21,098 bases of DNA from Lachnospiraceae bacterium (GCA_009787745.1 WQST01000006.1:9805-30902), one strand, 5' to 3'. Counted from the first letter of the stretch, positions 6,371 through 13,842 are shown. A program made the numbers and translations. Notes: generated from the sequence alone by a model not told the origin.

Positions 6371-6931
6371 TTATGCTAAGTTACCTTTTCTTTTCACTAA
6401 ATCCAATTGCAATTTACTTGCGGGGTCATTCTTAACCGGCATACGTCCCCCGGGGCCTATTCCGAATGCGCTCTGTAAAGCCTCTACTGTACGCTCACGT
6501 TTGCTCCTAAGTGTGCAGTGCTTCTGTTCGAAATCACTAATCGCCTTCTCAATTGCCCAATCGGCATAAAGCGGTGAATTAGACATCCCTTCACCACATT
6601 TTAGCCCACGTCTTAATGAATTTTCGGGATCCACTTCAAATGCATCAACCTTAAGCATTCGATATTTACTCGAATCAACATGAATCTCGAAGAGATACCA
6701 AATCCCTTTAATTTCTCTTATTCTTATCATTTCAAGAGGAAATATATGTGATTCCTGCCACTTAGCTACTTCATGATCAGCATTCTTATGCGCTTCAATT
6801 ATCGTAGCATTTAATCTTTTAAATGTAGAAACTTCACGAGGCAACCCCCCGGCGATCTTATGCTGACTTGCTAATCCGATGATTTCTGAAAGTAAAGATT
6901 TTTTGGTTCCGGTTAATCCTAATCCATCCAT
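6371..6931 (-). CDS. Hypothetical protein, 186 aa
   Basis: I do not recognise the family. The protein starts MDGLGLTGTKKSLLSEIIGL and has a mixed middle section with alternating strands (PLEMIRIREIKGIWYLFEIH, SSKYRMLKVDAFEVD). A helical region with ADWAIEKAISDFEQKH follows, then a basic C-terminus. There is no signal peptide, membrane helix or obvious catalytic motif, so a soluble cytoplasmic protein is likely. It stands alone, with its own promoter (6969-6997) and a downstream hairpin. The ATG is preceded by AAAAGGAAA, and codon use looks like that of its neighbours. Confidence 0.75.
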   Translation of the reverse strand: MDGLGLTGTKKSLLSEIIGLASQHKIAGGLPREVSTFKRLNATIIEAHKNADHEVAKWQESHIFPLEMIRIREIKGIWYLFEIHVDSSKYRMLKVDAFEVDPENSLRRGLKCGEGMSNSPLYADWAIEKAISDFEQKHCTLRSKRERTVEALQSAFGIGPGGRMPVKNDPASKLQLDLVKRKGNLA

Positions 6932-6968
6932 GTAATTATTTCCTTTTATTTAGTTTTTGCTAACTATT

Positions 6969-6997
6969 ACTTTACAGAATTTATAACAAAAAGTCAA
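6969..6997 (-). promoter_or_regulatory. Promoter of the 186-aa hypothetical gene
   Basis: TTGACT (6997-6992), 17-bp spacer, TAAAGT (6974-6969) on the minus strand, 37 bp before the ATG. Good -35 box, weaker -10 box. Confidence 0.55.
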
Positions 6998-7003
6998 TAT
7001 GTT

Positions 7004-8518
7004 TTATGATTTGCGATTTATGATTAATAACCGTATTTCTTTGATAGTATCGGTAAATTCGTGTCGATCAGTTATGAAAAATAAAGCCAATATAATTATC
7101 CCGACTAAAATTGTCATGATTAAAGTATAAATTATAAGCGATACTAAACTGTCGATATGATAGCCGGTTAATTTATAGATAAAGTAGGATAAAATCACTG
7201 AAAAGATTGTTATTCCTTGACGAATTAAACTCTTTTTTATCTTGTAATTTTCTATGATGGACGGAAGGAAAAAAACCAATCTGACACTGCGGTATATATT
7301 TCCAATGACTGAGGCAATTAATATTCCTTCCATCCCCAAACTCGGAGCCAAAATAACAGCCGGTAAAATAAAAATAAGAATGTGAACCGTGGCAGGAGTT
7401 CTCATTTCTTTGTACATTCCTTTGGCTTGAAGGATGCTTGTTTGGGGAACTTGTAATGATATCAAAACAATATTCAAGATAAATAAAAGACCGATTTCCG
7501 CATTTTCAAACCCCGCTTTTTCGATACCTTGCGTATATAGGCGGATTACATCCGTTATCGCCAAAACTGCTGCCGAACCAACTAAAGCGGTAAAGGCAAA
7601 AAAAGTAATTTCATATTTATGGTATGCGCCGGTAAGTACTTGCTTTTCATTACGGGCGATAACATCGCCGAAAGCAGGGGTGATATTCGTGACGAAAATT
7701 GATAATACCGACATGACTCCCATAACAATCAGGTTATAAGTTGCGAAAACCCGTACTGTCGCCAAGTCCGTATATAGGGTTGTAAAAATTAACGGCAGGG
7801 TTGTTTGAAGCAAACCGATTATTTGGATATATAGGACGTATTTTTGTAATCTCATCCATCCGCTTAAGGGTATGCCTTTATAATTGATTTTCGGATATTT
7901 GTAACGTACATACCAAATAACTGCGATACTGCGGATTAACGAAGCGGACAAATATGAAATACAGACAAAGATTGCCGAACCATCCGTTTTGGATATTAGA
8001 TAAACGGTCAGCAGTTGGATTATATAGGAAAACGCCGAAATTAAAGAATAAAAATATGTCCGCTGGTCAGCGGTAAATAAGGTATTGTAACACGGGATTA
8101 TCACCATTTCCGTGAAAACGAAAATGCTCATAACCAAAATAATCAAGCGCATTGACCATGCCGATATATCCGCGTCAATGAATATTGGGTATATAAACGC
8201 TATTAATAAATTAATCGGAAGAACAATTAACCCTGCATAAAAGAACACTTGACGCGCTTTAGTGAGAATACCATTTACAGCAACATGATCGTTATCGGCA
8301 AGCGGAGCATAGAGCGCGAAGATAACTGCGCCTGCAATGCCACCTGTCAGCATAACGAAGTAGGATGAGTATTGGATAATTGACATTATAAAACCTGATG
8401 TTTCCGCGCTATATGAGGTCAAAATGATACGGTTTAAAATAAATCCGCATAGAATTACTGATATTTGCATGATGGCTGTACATGCTGAATTTAAAAGAAA
8501 ACGTTTCGAACGTTCCAT
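7004..8518 (-). CDS. Wzx/MATE-like polysaccharide flippase, 504 aa
   Basis: The protein is hydrophobic throughout, with about 12-14 predicted membrane segments. It starts RFLLNSACTAIMQISVILCG and includes the TxExxIxPCYNTLFTADQRTYF-type region of polysaccharide transporters of the MOP superfamily. Such proteins flip lipid-linked oligosaccharides or related precursors to the outer face of the membrane. The frame is open from an ATG at 8551, but the ATG at 8518 is the better start. It follows the stop codon of the DtxR-family gene by one base and has AGGAAA upstream, whereas the earlier ATG lies inside that gene with no ribosome site. It is the last gene of a tight four-gene minus-strand set that also contains a metal regulator. 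That is an unusual place for a flippase, with no glycan genes immediately beside it. Confidence 0.85.
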   Translation of the reverse strand: MERSKRFLLNSACTAIMQISVILCGFILNRIILTSYSAETSGFIMSIIQYSSYFVMLTGGIAGAVIFALYAPLADNDHVAVNGILTKARQVFFYAGLIVLPINLLIAFIYPIFIDADISAWSMRLIILVMSIFVFTEMVIIPCYNTLFTADQRTYFYSLISAFSYIIQLLTVYLISKTDGSAIFVCISYLSASLIRSIAVIWYVRYKYPKINYKGIPLSGWMRLQKYVLYIQIIGLLQTTLPLIFTTLYTDLATVRVFATYNLIVMGVMSVLSIFVTNITPAFGDVIARNEKQVLTGAYHKYEITFFAFTALVGSAAVLAITDVIRLYTQGIEKAGFENAEIGLLFILNIVLISLQVPQTSILQAKGMYKEMRTPATVHILIFILPAVILAPSLGMEGILIASVIGNIYRSVRLVFFLPSIIENYKIKKSLIRQGITIFSVILSYFIYKLTGYHIDSLVSLIIYTLIMTILVGIIILALFFITDRHEFTDTIKEIRLLIINRKS

Positions 8519-8519
8519 T

Positions 8520-8903
8520 TTATTTTCCAATTTCCTGTTTCCGGTTTTCAATATGGCTTTTGATAGCGTTAAAACTTTGCTTGCTCATGGAGTGTTCCAT
8601 TTTACAGGCGTCATTTACGGCAATACTTTTTTCCACTCCTAAGTAAACGAGCCAATCAGAAATGAGAATGTGCCTTTCATAAATGGATTCGGCTATTTCG
8701 CGCCCGCTATCCGTCAAGGTGATATGCCCGTTATCGCCCACGTTAATATATCCGTCCTCACGCAAATTTTTCATCGCAACGCTGACGCTCGGGCGTGAGT
8801 AGTCAAGCTCATTGGCAATATCAACAGAGCGGATCGGCTGTCCGCTAAAACCAAGCACTAAAATCGTTTCTAAGTAATCTTCGGCTGATTCTTGTATGTT
8901 CAT
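8520..8903 (-). CDS. DtxR/MntR-family metal-dependent transcriptional regulator, 127 aa
   Basis: An N-terminal winged helix-turn-helix (about 5-65: SAEDYLETI, VDIANELDYSRPSVSVAMKNL, GHITLTDSGREIAESI) is followed by the metal-binding dimerisation domain with ERHILISDWL (His78) and DACKMEHSMS (Cys100, Glu103, His104). The C-terminal SH3-like domain is absent, as in MntR. The ligand set is mixed. Asp9 stands where MntR has its Asp and DtxR has Met10; Cys100 stands where iron-type DtxR has Cys102 and MntR has Glu99. Whether it senses Fe(II) or Mn(II) is therefore open. It starts with ATG overlapping the protease stop by 4 bp and has GGAG upstream. It is a plausible repressor for the feo operator at 6199-6240. 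Confidence 0.92.
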   Translation of the reverse strand: MNIQESAEDYLETILVLGFSGQPIRSVDIANELDYSRPSVSVAMKNLREDGYINVGDNGHITLTDSGREIAESIYERHILISDWLVYLGVEKSIAVNDACKMEHSMSKQSFNAIKSHIENRKQEIGK

Positions 8904-9448
8904 GTTTGCGTCTCCGAGTGGGTAATTGCTTCTGATTCATTCACAATAAGCCTGCTATATTCCATTATCAACTTATTATCTTTCTTAACCTTTACAAAAT
9001 AATTACTATAATAATGTAACTTATTTGGCATCAATATAGAAAATCGTTCTTTCGCATAAAAACTTTTGTCAAAATTACTAATGCAATAATCCCAATTATT
9101 TAATGTATTAAGACCTAATAATATTGAGTTGTAGAGTTCATCATTCGGTTGGAAATGAACAGATTCTACAGCAACATTACTTATTTCAAAGTTTGTGCTA
9201 AACTCTATGTAAGGTATTATATGCCTTTCCGCAATTCGCGTCTTACCGCCTAAAGTAAAAGTTAGTTCTTCTGCTAATTTTTCAATGCTAAACATATCAA
9301 CTAAATTCTGTGATATAATAGTATTTATATTTCCTGTATCAACTATCAACTTCACCTCTTTACTGATACATTTTTCTTTATCATACAATGTGACCCAAAA
9401 TTGAATACGCGATAAATCTTTACCTCTTAGTGATTTCGTGAAATCCAT
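8900..9448 (-). CDS. Retropepsin-like aspartic protease, 182 aa
   Basis: The catalytic motif of single-domain (retroviral-type) aspartic proteases is present: LIVDTGNINTIIS with Asp37-Thr-Gly39, followed by the flap-like region around 65-75 (FTLGGKTRI) and the hydrophobic-hydrophobic-Gly motif SILLGLNTLNNWD (108-120). Such enzymes act as homodimers, each subunit giving one catalytic Asp. There is no signal peptide or membrane anchor, so it should act in the cytoplasm. A strong ribosome site (GAGGAGG) precedes the ATG. It overlaps the 90-residue gene by 22 bp and the DtxR-family gene by 4 bp, so its expression is tightly coupled to both. The substrate is unknown; the neighbouring small protein or one of the regulators are candidates by position only. 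Confidence 0.75.
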   Translation of the reverse strand: MDFTKSLRGKDLSRIQFWVTLYDKEKCISKEVKLIVDTGNINTIISQNLVDMFSIEKLAEELTFTLGGKTRIAERHIIPYIEFSTNFEISNVAVESVHFQPNDELYNSILLGLNTLNNWDYCISNFDKSFYAKERFSILMPNKLHYYSNYFVKVKKDNKLIMEYSRLIVNESEAITHSETQT

Positions 9449-9699
9449 AAGCTGCCTCCTCGTTCTGCTATACCTGACATAATATAGGGGCGAACTTTCG
9501 GTTTTAAAGTTTGTCCATATTCAAATAATTCTTTTTCTACTTCTTCAGTTAAATCTCCGAACGCGATTAAATATCCGCCATCATAGTTCTCTTCAACATC
9601 TGCAATATCTACTAAAACAAATTTTCCTAAATATTGAGCGTCAACTTCACCTTCTGATAAAAGTACACGTTTATCATTATCGATTATAGTTATTGCCAT
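9427..9699 (-). CDS. Small hypothetical protein, 90 aa, paired with the aspartic protease
   Basis: The sequence runs MAITIIDNDKRVLLSEGEVD, a beta strand pattern (GKFVLVDIADV), an acidic segment (EENYDGGYLIAFGDLTEEVEKEL) and a tail GIAERGGSLWISRNH. No family is recognised. The frame is open 24 codons further upstream, but the ATG at 9699 is chosen. It has AAGGAG six bases before it, and the region upstream contains a near-consensus promoter. The gene ends inside the protease gene (22-bp overlap), so the pair is one translational unit. It could be a partner, inhibitor or substrate of the protease; the sequence does not tell which. Confidence 0.7.
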   Translation of the reverse strand: MAITIIDNDKRVLLSEGEVDAQYLGKFVLVDIADVEENYDGGYLIAFGDLTEEVEKELFEYGQTLKPKVRPYIMSGIAERGGSLWISRNH

Positions 9700-9742
9700 T
9701 GGTATCTCCTTCATAAAAAGAACTATTTGTTTTCTTAAGAAT

Positions 9743-9771
9743 AATATATCATTTTCTGCCTTTTTTATCAA
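9743..9771 (-). promoter_or_regulatory. Promoter of the small protein-protease-DtxR-flippase operon
   Basis: TTGATA (9771-9766), 17-bp spacer and TATATT (9748-9743) on the minus strand, 43 bp before the ATG at 9699. It lies just after the stop codon of the XRE gene, so the four genes can be expressed independently of that regulator. Confidence 0.7.
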
Positions 9772-9784
9772 TAAATTAATATTC

Positions 9785-10147
9785 TCAATTTATTTCCGTG
9801 CTTTTTTTGTAAAATTTGATAGCTGTTATTATGGGGATAAGGAGTTCTTTATCTTGGTCGGTAAATTCTTCGATTAAATTACTTATGATTAAGTCCATCG
9901 GCGTTTGATTATATTTTTCGGGATGGTTTAATAGCGTGTTTATATCAACGTCAAGGGCATTACATATCTTAATCAATGTTTTTAGATTAATCTCTTTTTG
10001 ATTAATTTCAAACTTTGAAATAGTATTGACAGATAAATCAGCCAATTCACTCAGTTGCATTTGACTGATTCCTTTCGCATTTCGCAATGCTTTCACATTA
10101 TCAATTATCTTCTTATAATCCAACTCATATCTACTCAAATTGTCCAC
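9785..10147 (-). CDS. XRE-family transcriptional regulator, 120 aa
   Basis: A Cro/C1-type helix-turn-helix occupies about residues 14-70: NVKALRNAKGISQMQLSELA, then LSVNTISKFEINQKEINLKT, then ICNALDVDINTLL. The C-terminal 45 residues are helical (LIISNLIEEF, ELLIPIITAIKFY) and may mediate dimerisation. The frame opens with GTG at 10147, but AGAGG sits directly against that codon. The TTG at 10138 has AGAGG seven bases upstream and may be the true start, giving 117 residues. It is transcribed away from the flagellin gene, with 164 bp between the two starts, and lies upstream of the protease operon. It may control itself, that operon or flagellin; no clear operator was identified. Confidence 0.88.
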   Translation of the reverse strand: MDNLSRYELDYKKIIDNVKALRNAKGISQMQLSELADLSVNTISKFEINQKEINLKTLIKICNALDVDINTLLNHPEKYNQTPMDLIISNLIEEFTDQDKELLIPIITAIKFYKKSTEIN

Positions 10148-10230
10148 CTCTCATTACATTCTAATGTGAAGTGACAGAAATAAAAACTGACGATGGTAAT
10201 ATATTAAATATACTTTCGTACATTTTTTAC

Positions 10231-10258
10231 TAAAGTTTTCCATATTCTATGACGAATA
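10231..10258 (+). promoter_or_regulatory. Sigma-28 (SigD/FliA)-type promoter of the flagellin gene
   Basis: TAAAGTTT (10231-10238), 12 bases, then GACGAATA (10251-10258) matches the flagellar sigma factor consensus TAAAGTTT/GCCGATAA in sequence and spacing. It lies 53 bp before the flagellin ATG. Confidence 0.82.
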
Positions 10259-10311
10259 ATATAGTGTAACAAGAATCACAAGGCGGTGACTAATAAAAGG
10301 ATGGCTAAACT

Positions 10312-12144
10312 ATGGTAATTCAACACAATATTATGGCTATGAACTCTAACAGGATGTTTGGGATAACCAATTCCGCAAAAGCAAAATCGACCGAAAAACT
10401 ATCGTCAGGATATAAAATTAATCGTGCCGCAGACGATGCCGCAGGTCTTGCTATCAGTGAAAAAATGAGAAGACAAATCCGCGGATTGACACAGGGGACT
10501 GAGAATGCTCAATACGGAGTCAGCCTTGTTCAGACTATGGATGGTTCGATGCAAGAGATTACTGATATGCTTCATCGGATGAATGAATTGGTAATAAAGG
10601 GGATGAATGATACATTGACGGATGAAGATAGAAGCTTTATTCAAATGGAGCTTGATCAGTTAACGAAGGAAATATCGAATGTAGCTGAACGAACTGATTT
10701 TAACGCGCTTAGACCTTTGAGTAATGGAGAGGCCGAATATACTGCTCCCATTACTAAATTGAATTATCAAGACCCTATTCCTGCTCTTTCAATCCTTAGC
10801 CGGGGCGATTACGCATTCCCAACCACAGGTAATGAGTGGGTCGGTATTAATACAGTTTCCATAACAAGCCCTTCTATTTTTGACCCGAGATCCACAATCG
10901 GATTACCTGAATTTGCAACTGATTATGGCAGATCCTGGGAAAGCGGCGATTGGATTGATTTAACGTTAGAGTTTAATGTTCAGATAGCCAGAACATCGGC
11001 AACGGCTTTGCCCGCCAATAGTGGTGTATCCCTTCCTTTGTCTCACACTTTGACATCTGTACCACAAAATCATTCTCTACCTACTAATATTGGAGGTAGA
11101 CCGAATATACCCGCTACCGCCACTTCTGGCCTGGTGACGTATTACTATCTCAACACTCCTCCGCAGGAGTATATTTATCCTGACGTTACTATTATTGCGC
11201 CTAACGGTGATAGCTACACATGGAATGGTTCTCAGCAATATAGTAATCCATCAGCTGTAAATATAACTCCAAATCCAGGTTCGCCCACTTTTGACTGGGA
11301 TGTTGAGGTAAGCGGCCCGGATAGCAATGGAAATTTGAATTTCAAAATTTTACCCGACAAATTTATTCACAGTAATGATCCAAGCATCAATCCCGATTGT
11401 GGCGACCATTTAGATATAAATAATTTTGAAGGAGAGTGGAAATTAGAAATTCATAATAATGCGCCCGCAAATCAAGTAGATTTAACCTATACACAGGTAG
11501 ATTGGGCATCGGTAGAAACTCCTCTCGGCAGTAATAATTATGAATGGATACAGCAAGGTTTAGCAACAAATATGTCACATCCAAATCTTGCTCAACAATT
11601 TCAACATGCAGAGTACCAACATTCACTCGTAAACTCTGTAGATTCAACATATGATGCGAAAAAACACGTACAAGGCGAAGGTCCTTATTTTATAGTAACG
11701 GGTTCAGAAACAAATAACGGAATTTATATTGATATTTATGATTGCCACGCTATGGCTCTTGGACTGGCTGACTTAGGCGGGTACTCGACCGTAAGAGTAT
11801 ATACCGACCCTTCGCTTCCCGGAACAGAAAACATCTTTCATCCATGGGAGCCATACGGTAGAGAGGTTGCCGCAGAGGGATTAAAGTTGGTTAAAGATGC
11901 GATTTATACTCTTAACTCCTATCGTTCAAACGCAGGGGCACAACACAATCGTCTTGAACATACAATTGCCAACAACAAAAATATCATCGAAAATACAACC
12001 GCCGCCGAATCACAAATCCGCGATACAGATATGGCGACTGAGATGGTTAAATTCGCTAATAATAATATTCTGGCGCAGGCAGGTCAGGCAATGCTCGCGC
12101 AAGCTAATCAACTCAACCAAGGTGTTTTGGCATTGTTGCAATAA
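10312..12144 (+). CDS. fliC: Flagellin with a large atypical central region, 610 aa
   Basis: The terminal domains are canonical. N-terminal D0/D1 (1-135) has HNIMAMNSNRMFG, EKLSSGYKINRAADDAAGLA and LHRMNELVIKGMND. The C-terminal part (about 510-610) has YRSNAGAQHNRLEHTI, IRDTDMATEMVKF and ends NQLNQGVLALLQ. These form the filament core after export by the flagellar type III system. The centre, roughly 140-505, is an unusually long surface domain rich in Pro, Asn, Ser and aromatic residues. It contains two cysteines (363 and 478), rare in flagellins. A stretch with VTIIAPNGDSYTWNG and, further on, FEGEWKLEIHNN resembles the beta-sandwich of proprotein-convertase P domains; this is only a visual resemblance. 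No HExxH metalloprotease motif is present, so it is not a flagellinolysin. AAAAGG precedes the ATG, and a sigma-28-type promoter lies upstream. Confidence 0.95.
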   Translation: MVIQHNIMAMNSNRMFGITNSAKAKSTEKLSSGYKINRAADDAAGLAISEKMRRQIRGLTQGTENAQYGVSLVQTMDGSMQEITDMLHRMNELVIKGMNDTLTDEDRSFIQMELDQLTKEISNVAERTDFNALRPLSNGEAEYTAPITKLNYQDPIPALSILSRGDYAFPTTGNEWVGINTVSITSPSIFDPRSTIGLPEFATDYGRSWESGDWIDLTLEFNVQIARTSATALPANSGVSLPLSHTLTSVPQNHSLPTNIGGRPNIPATATSGLVTYYYLNTPPQEYIYPDVTIIAPNGDSYTWNGSQQYSNPSAVNITPNPGSPTFDWDVEVSGPDSNGNLNFKILPDKFIHSNDPSINPDCGDHLDINNFEGEWKLEIHNNAPANQVDLTYTQVDWASVETPLGSNNYEWIQQGLATNMSHPNLAQQFQHAEYQHSLVNSVDSTYDAKKHVQGEGPYFIVTGSETNNGIYIDIYDCHAMALGLADLGGYSTVRVYTDPSLPGTENIFHPWEPYGREVAAEGLKLVKDAIYTLNSYRSNAGAQHNRLEHTIANNKNIIENTTAAESQIRDTDMATEMVKFANNNILAQAGQAMLAQANQLNQGVLALLQ

Positions 12145-12157
12145 CTTTAATATAAAT

Positions 12158-12186
12158 TTGACAGAATATATAATTTCGAGCATAAT
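12158..12186 (+). promoter_or_regulatory. Promoter of the glycosyltransferase behind flagellin
   Basis: TTGACA (12158-12163), 17 bp, CATAAT (12181-12186), 44 bp before the ATG. No terminator is seen between the flagellin stop and this site, so read-through from the flagellin promoter is also possible. Confidence 0.65.
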
Positions 12187-12229
12187 CAATAACAAGGATT
12201 ACTAAGCATTATATTCAGCTTGTGAGGTT

Positions 12230-13441
12230 ATGGAAAAAAAAGAAATTCTAATCGTCATCAATACAATGGGGCGCGCGGGGGCGGAGAAATCTTTGATTTC
12301 GATGCTTAAGTCTTTTGATTACGCAAAAGTTCAAGTATCGCTTTTGTCAATTTTGAATCGGGGTGAATTGTTTTCAGATGTTCCTTCCGATGTGCGAATC
12401 TTGAACGATAATCCAAGTACCGAACCTATCCTTGGGGTCGGCGGTACACACTATATCATCAAAGAAGTGACGCGACGTCTGCTTCACAAGATGTATTTTC
12501 TTAAATTCATCCCCTCTGCGCTTAAAAATATCATACTCCAATTTAAAAACAATAAAAGTTTCCAGCCTGATAAGCTTCTTTGGGCGATGCTTGCTGATAC
12601 AACCGCGAAGATTGATAAGAGGTTTGATTTATGTATCGCTTTTATTGAAGGTGCGTCAACCTATTACTGCATTGACAAAATAAATGCCGGTAAAAAAATT
12701 GCTTTTGTACATGTGAACTATGAGAAAGCAGGATACCTGCCGGCATTTGATTACAAATATTATCTTAAAGCAGATTACATCTGCTGTATCTCTGAGGCGG
12801 TTAAACTTGTGTTTAATCAAATTTATCCTGATTTTACCGAAAAGACATATCTATTCCCGAATATAATTTTACCTGATGAAATCCGCGCAAACGCCGTTAA
12901 AGACAGAGGCTTTACCGATGATTTCGATGGTATCAGACTGGTTACTGTCGGGCGGTTGCATCCGCAAAAAGGCTATGATATCGCAATCCAAGCTTTTGCG
13001 AAGCTTTTAAGCGAAGGGTATTCAAATGTTCGCTGGTATGTCATCGGTGACGGTAATGAAAAAGCGCGTTTGATGAAGCTGATTAAGAAGCATAATCTTA
13101 CCTCAAATTTTATCTTACTCGGTTCGCGGGAAAATCCCGCTCCCTATGTCGCGGAAGCTGATATTTATATCCAACCGTCACGTTTTGAAGGTTTCCCTTT
13201 GACTTTGCAAGAAGCGTTGATTTTGCATAAGCCTTGTTTGACGACTAATTTCGAAGGGGTTTCTGATTTGCTTAAGAATGGGAAAAATGCTGTTATTGTT
13301 GACTTGTCAGAGGATGATATTGTTAGTGCCTTGAAGATGCTGATTGATGATGAGGAGATGCGGAACCGCCTTAGCGAGGGAACGAAAGGGATTGATTTTA
13401 ATTTTACTAATTGTGTTCCGTTTCTTTATTCGGTTATGTAA
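12230..13441 (+). CDS. GT4-family glycosyltransferase, 403 aa
   Basis: A full GT-B fold enzyme. It has an N-terminal Rossmann half (ILIVINTMGRAGAEKSL), the hinge region YICCISEAVK, and a C-terminal half beginning LVTVGRLHPQKGYDIAIQAF. Next come IGDGNEKARLMKLIKKHNL and the donor-binding E-x7-E motif in FEGFPLTLQEAL. It would use a nucleotide sugar and retain the anomeric configuration. It is the only gene on the same strand as the flagellin gene and follows it by 85 bp. Flagellin glycosylation is therefore a reasonable guess, since glycosyltransferase genes often sit beside flagellin genes in Clostridia. A cell-envelope role is the alternative. A GTGAGG ribosome site precedes the ATG. Confidence 0.9.
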   Translation: MEKKEILIVINTMGRAGAEKSLISMLKSFDYAKVQVSLLSILNRGELFSDVPSDVRILNDNPSTEPILGVGGTHYIIKEVTRRLLHKMYFLKFIPSALKNIILQFKNNKSFQPDKLLWAMLADTTAKIDKRFDLCIAFIEGASTYYCIDKINAGKKIAFVHVNYEKAGYLPAFDYKYYLKADYICCISEAVKLVFNQIYPDFTEKTYLFPNIILPDEIRANAVKDRGFTDDFDGIRLVTVGRLHPQKGYDIAIQAFAKLLSEGYSNVRWYVIGDGNEKARLMKLIKKHNLTSNFILLGSRENPAPYVAEADIYIQPSRFEGFPLTLQEALILHKPCLTTNFEGVSDLLKNGKNAVIVDLSEDDIVSALKMLIDDEEMRNRLSEGTKGIDFNFTNCVPFLYSVM

Positions 13442-13462
13442 GTTGCTAAACAGACTCTTTAA

Positions 13463-13540
13463 TTGTCGTCCTGAGCGTATGCGAAGGTTCTCACTTTATT
13501 CTTGCTGAAAAGAGATTCTTCGCTTCGCTCAGAATGACAA
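13463..13540. repeat. Long imperfect palindromic repeat between convergent genes
   Basis: Left arm 13463-13492 (starting TTGTCGTCCTGAGCG) and right arm 13512-13540 (ending CGCTCAGAATGACAA) form an imperfect stem of about 29 bp around a 19-base loop. The element sits between the plus-strand glycosyltransferase and the minus-strand antitoxin-like gene, where it may end both transcripts. Its arms share CATTCTGAGC with 3710-3743, and part of its right arm recurs at 13936. Sequences of this kind (GTCATTCTGAGCGAAGCGAA) are known as widespread dispersed intergenic repeats in bacterial genomes. Confidence 0.75.
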
Positions 13541-13573
13541 TGATTATTCTCTGTTTAAAACTTTTGCACCCTG
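13530..13573. repeat. 44-bp direct repeat, copy A
   Basis: This stretch matches 13936-13979 at 36 of 44 positions, and all eight differences are transitions. It includes the right edge of the palindrome and what, in copy B, is the end of the Fe-S protein gene. Confidence 0.7.
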
Positions 13574-13650
13574 CAATCAAACAATTTTCAATATAAAAAT
13601 CTGGCAAAAAAGGCATTGGGGTATTGTCTGTAATGAGGGGAGCAAACAAA

Positions 13651-13842
13651 TTAACTTTCACCGCTTGCTTTTTTATATCTTTCAAAATCTTCTTTTTCAT
13701 CAAGTGTCGGGTTACACTCTGTTCTATCCATATTTTCTACATCTTGGGGCGAATAGTTAATTGTAATTGAATAACCCTCTTTTTTTAATTTTTCGGCGTA
13801 TGGATTTTTTCGACCTTTAGAAAAATCATAATGTGTTTTCAC
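13651..13842 (-). CDS. Small antitoxin-like protein, 63 aa (partner of a broken BrnT toxin)
   Basis: The protein begins with the sequence HYDFSKGRKNPYAEKLKK, a pattern I associate with small antitoxin partners of BrnT-type toxins in many bacteria. It continues GYSITINYSPQDVENM and ends in an acidic and then basic tail. It lacks the ribbon-helix-helix domain of classical BrnA. The start is GTG at 13842, with GGAGG six bases upstream. The stop codon of the toxin remnant overlaps it (GTGA), the usual coupling of a toxin-antitoxin operon. The gene itself looks intact although its toxin is truncated, so it is probably an orphan. The antitoxin call rests on the N-terminal motif and the upstream remnant. 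Confidence 0.65.
   Translation of the reverse strand: MKTHYDFSKGRKNPYAEKLKKEGYSITINYSPQDVENMDRTECNPTLDEKEDFERYKKASGES

Noticed and set aside
8519..8551. N-terminal extension of the flippase (start at 8551)
   Set aside because: The extra codons lie inside the DtxR-family gene and have no ribosome site; ATG 8518 fits better.
9700..9771. 24-codon N-terminal extension of the 90-aa protein
   Set aside because: It contains the promoter and the strong AAGGAG site that belongs to the ATG at 9699.
10312..12144. Possible flagellinolysin (protease-bearing flagellin)
   Set aside because: No HExxH or other protease motif is visible in the central region.
13491..13703. Minus-strand open frame of 70 codons
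   Set aside because: Its start lies inside the antitoxin-like gene and its end (VILSEAKNL) is a translation of the palindromic repeat, a common artefact.
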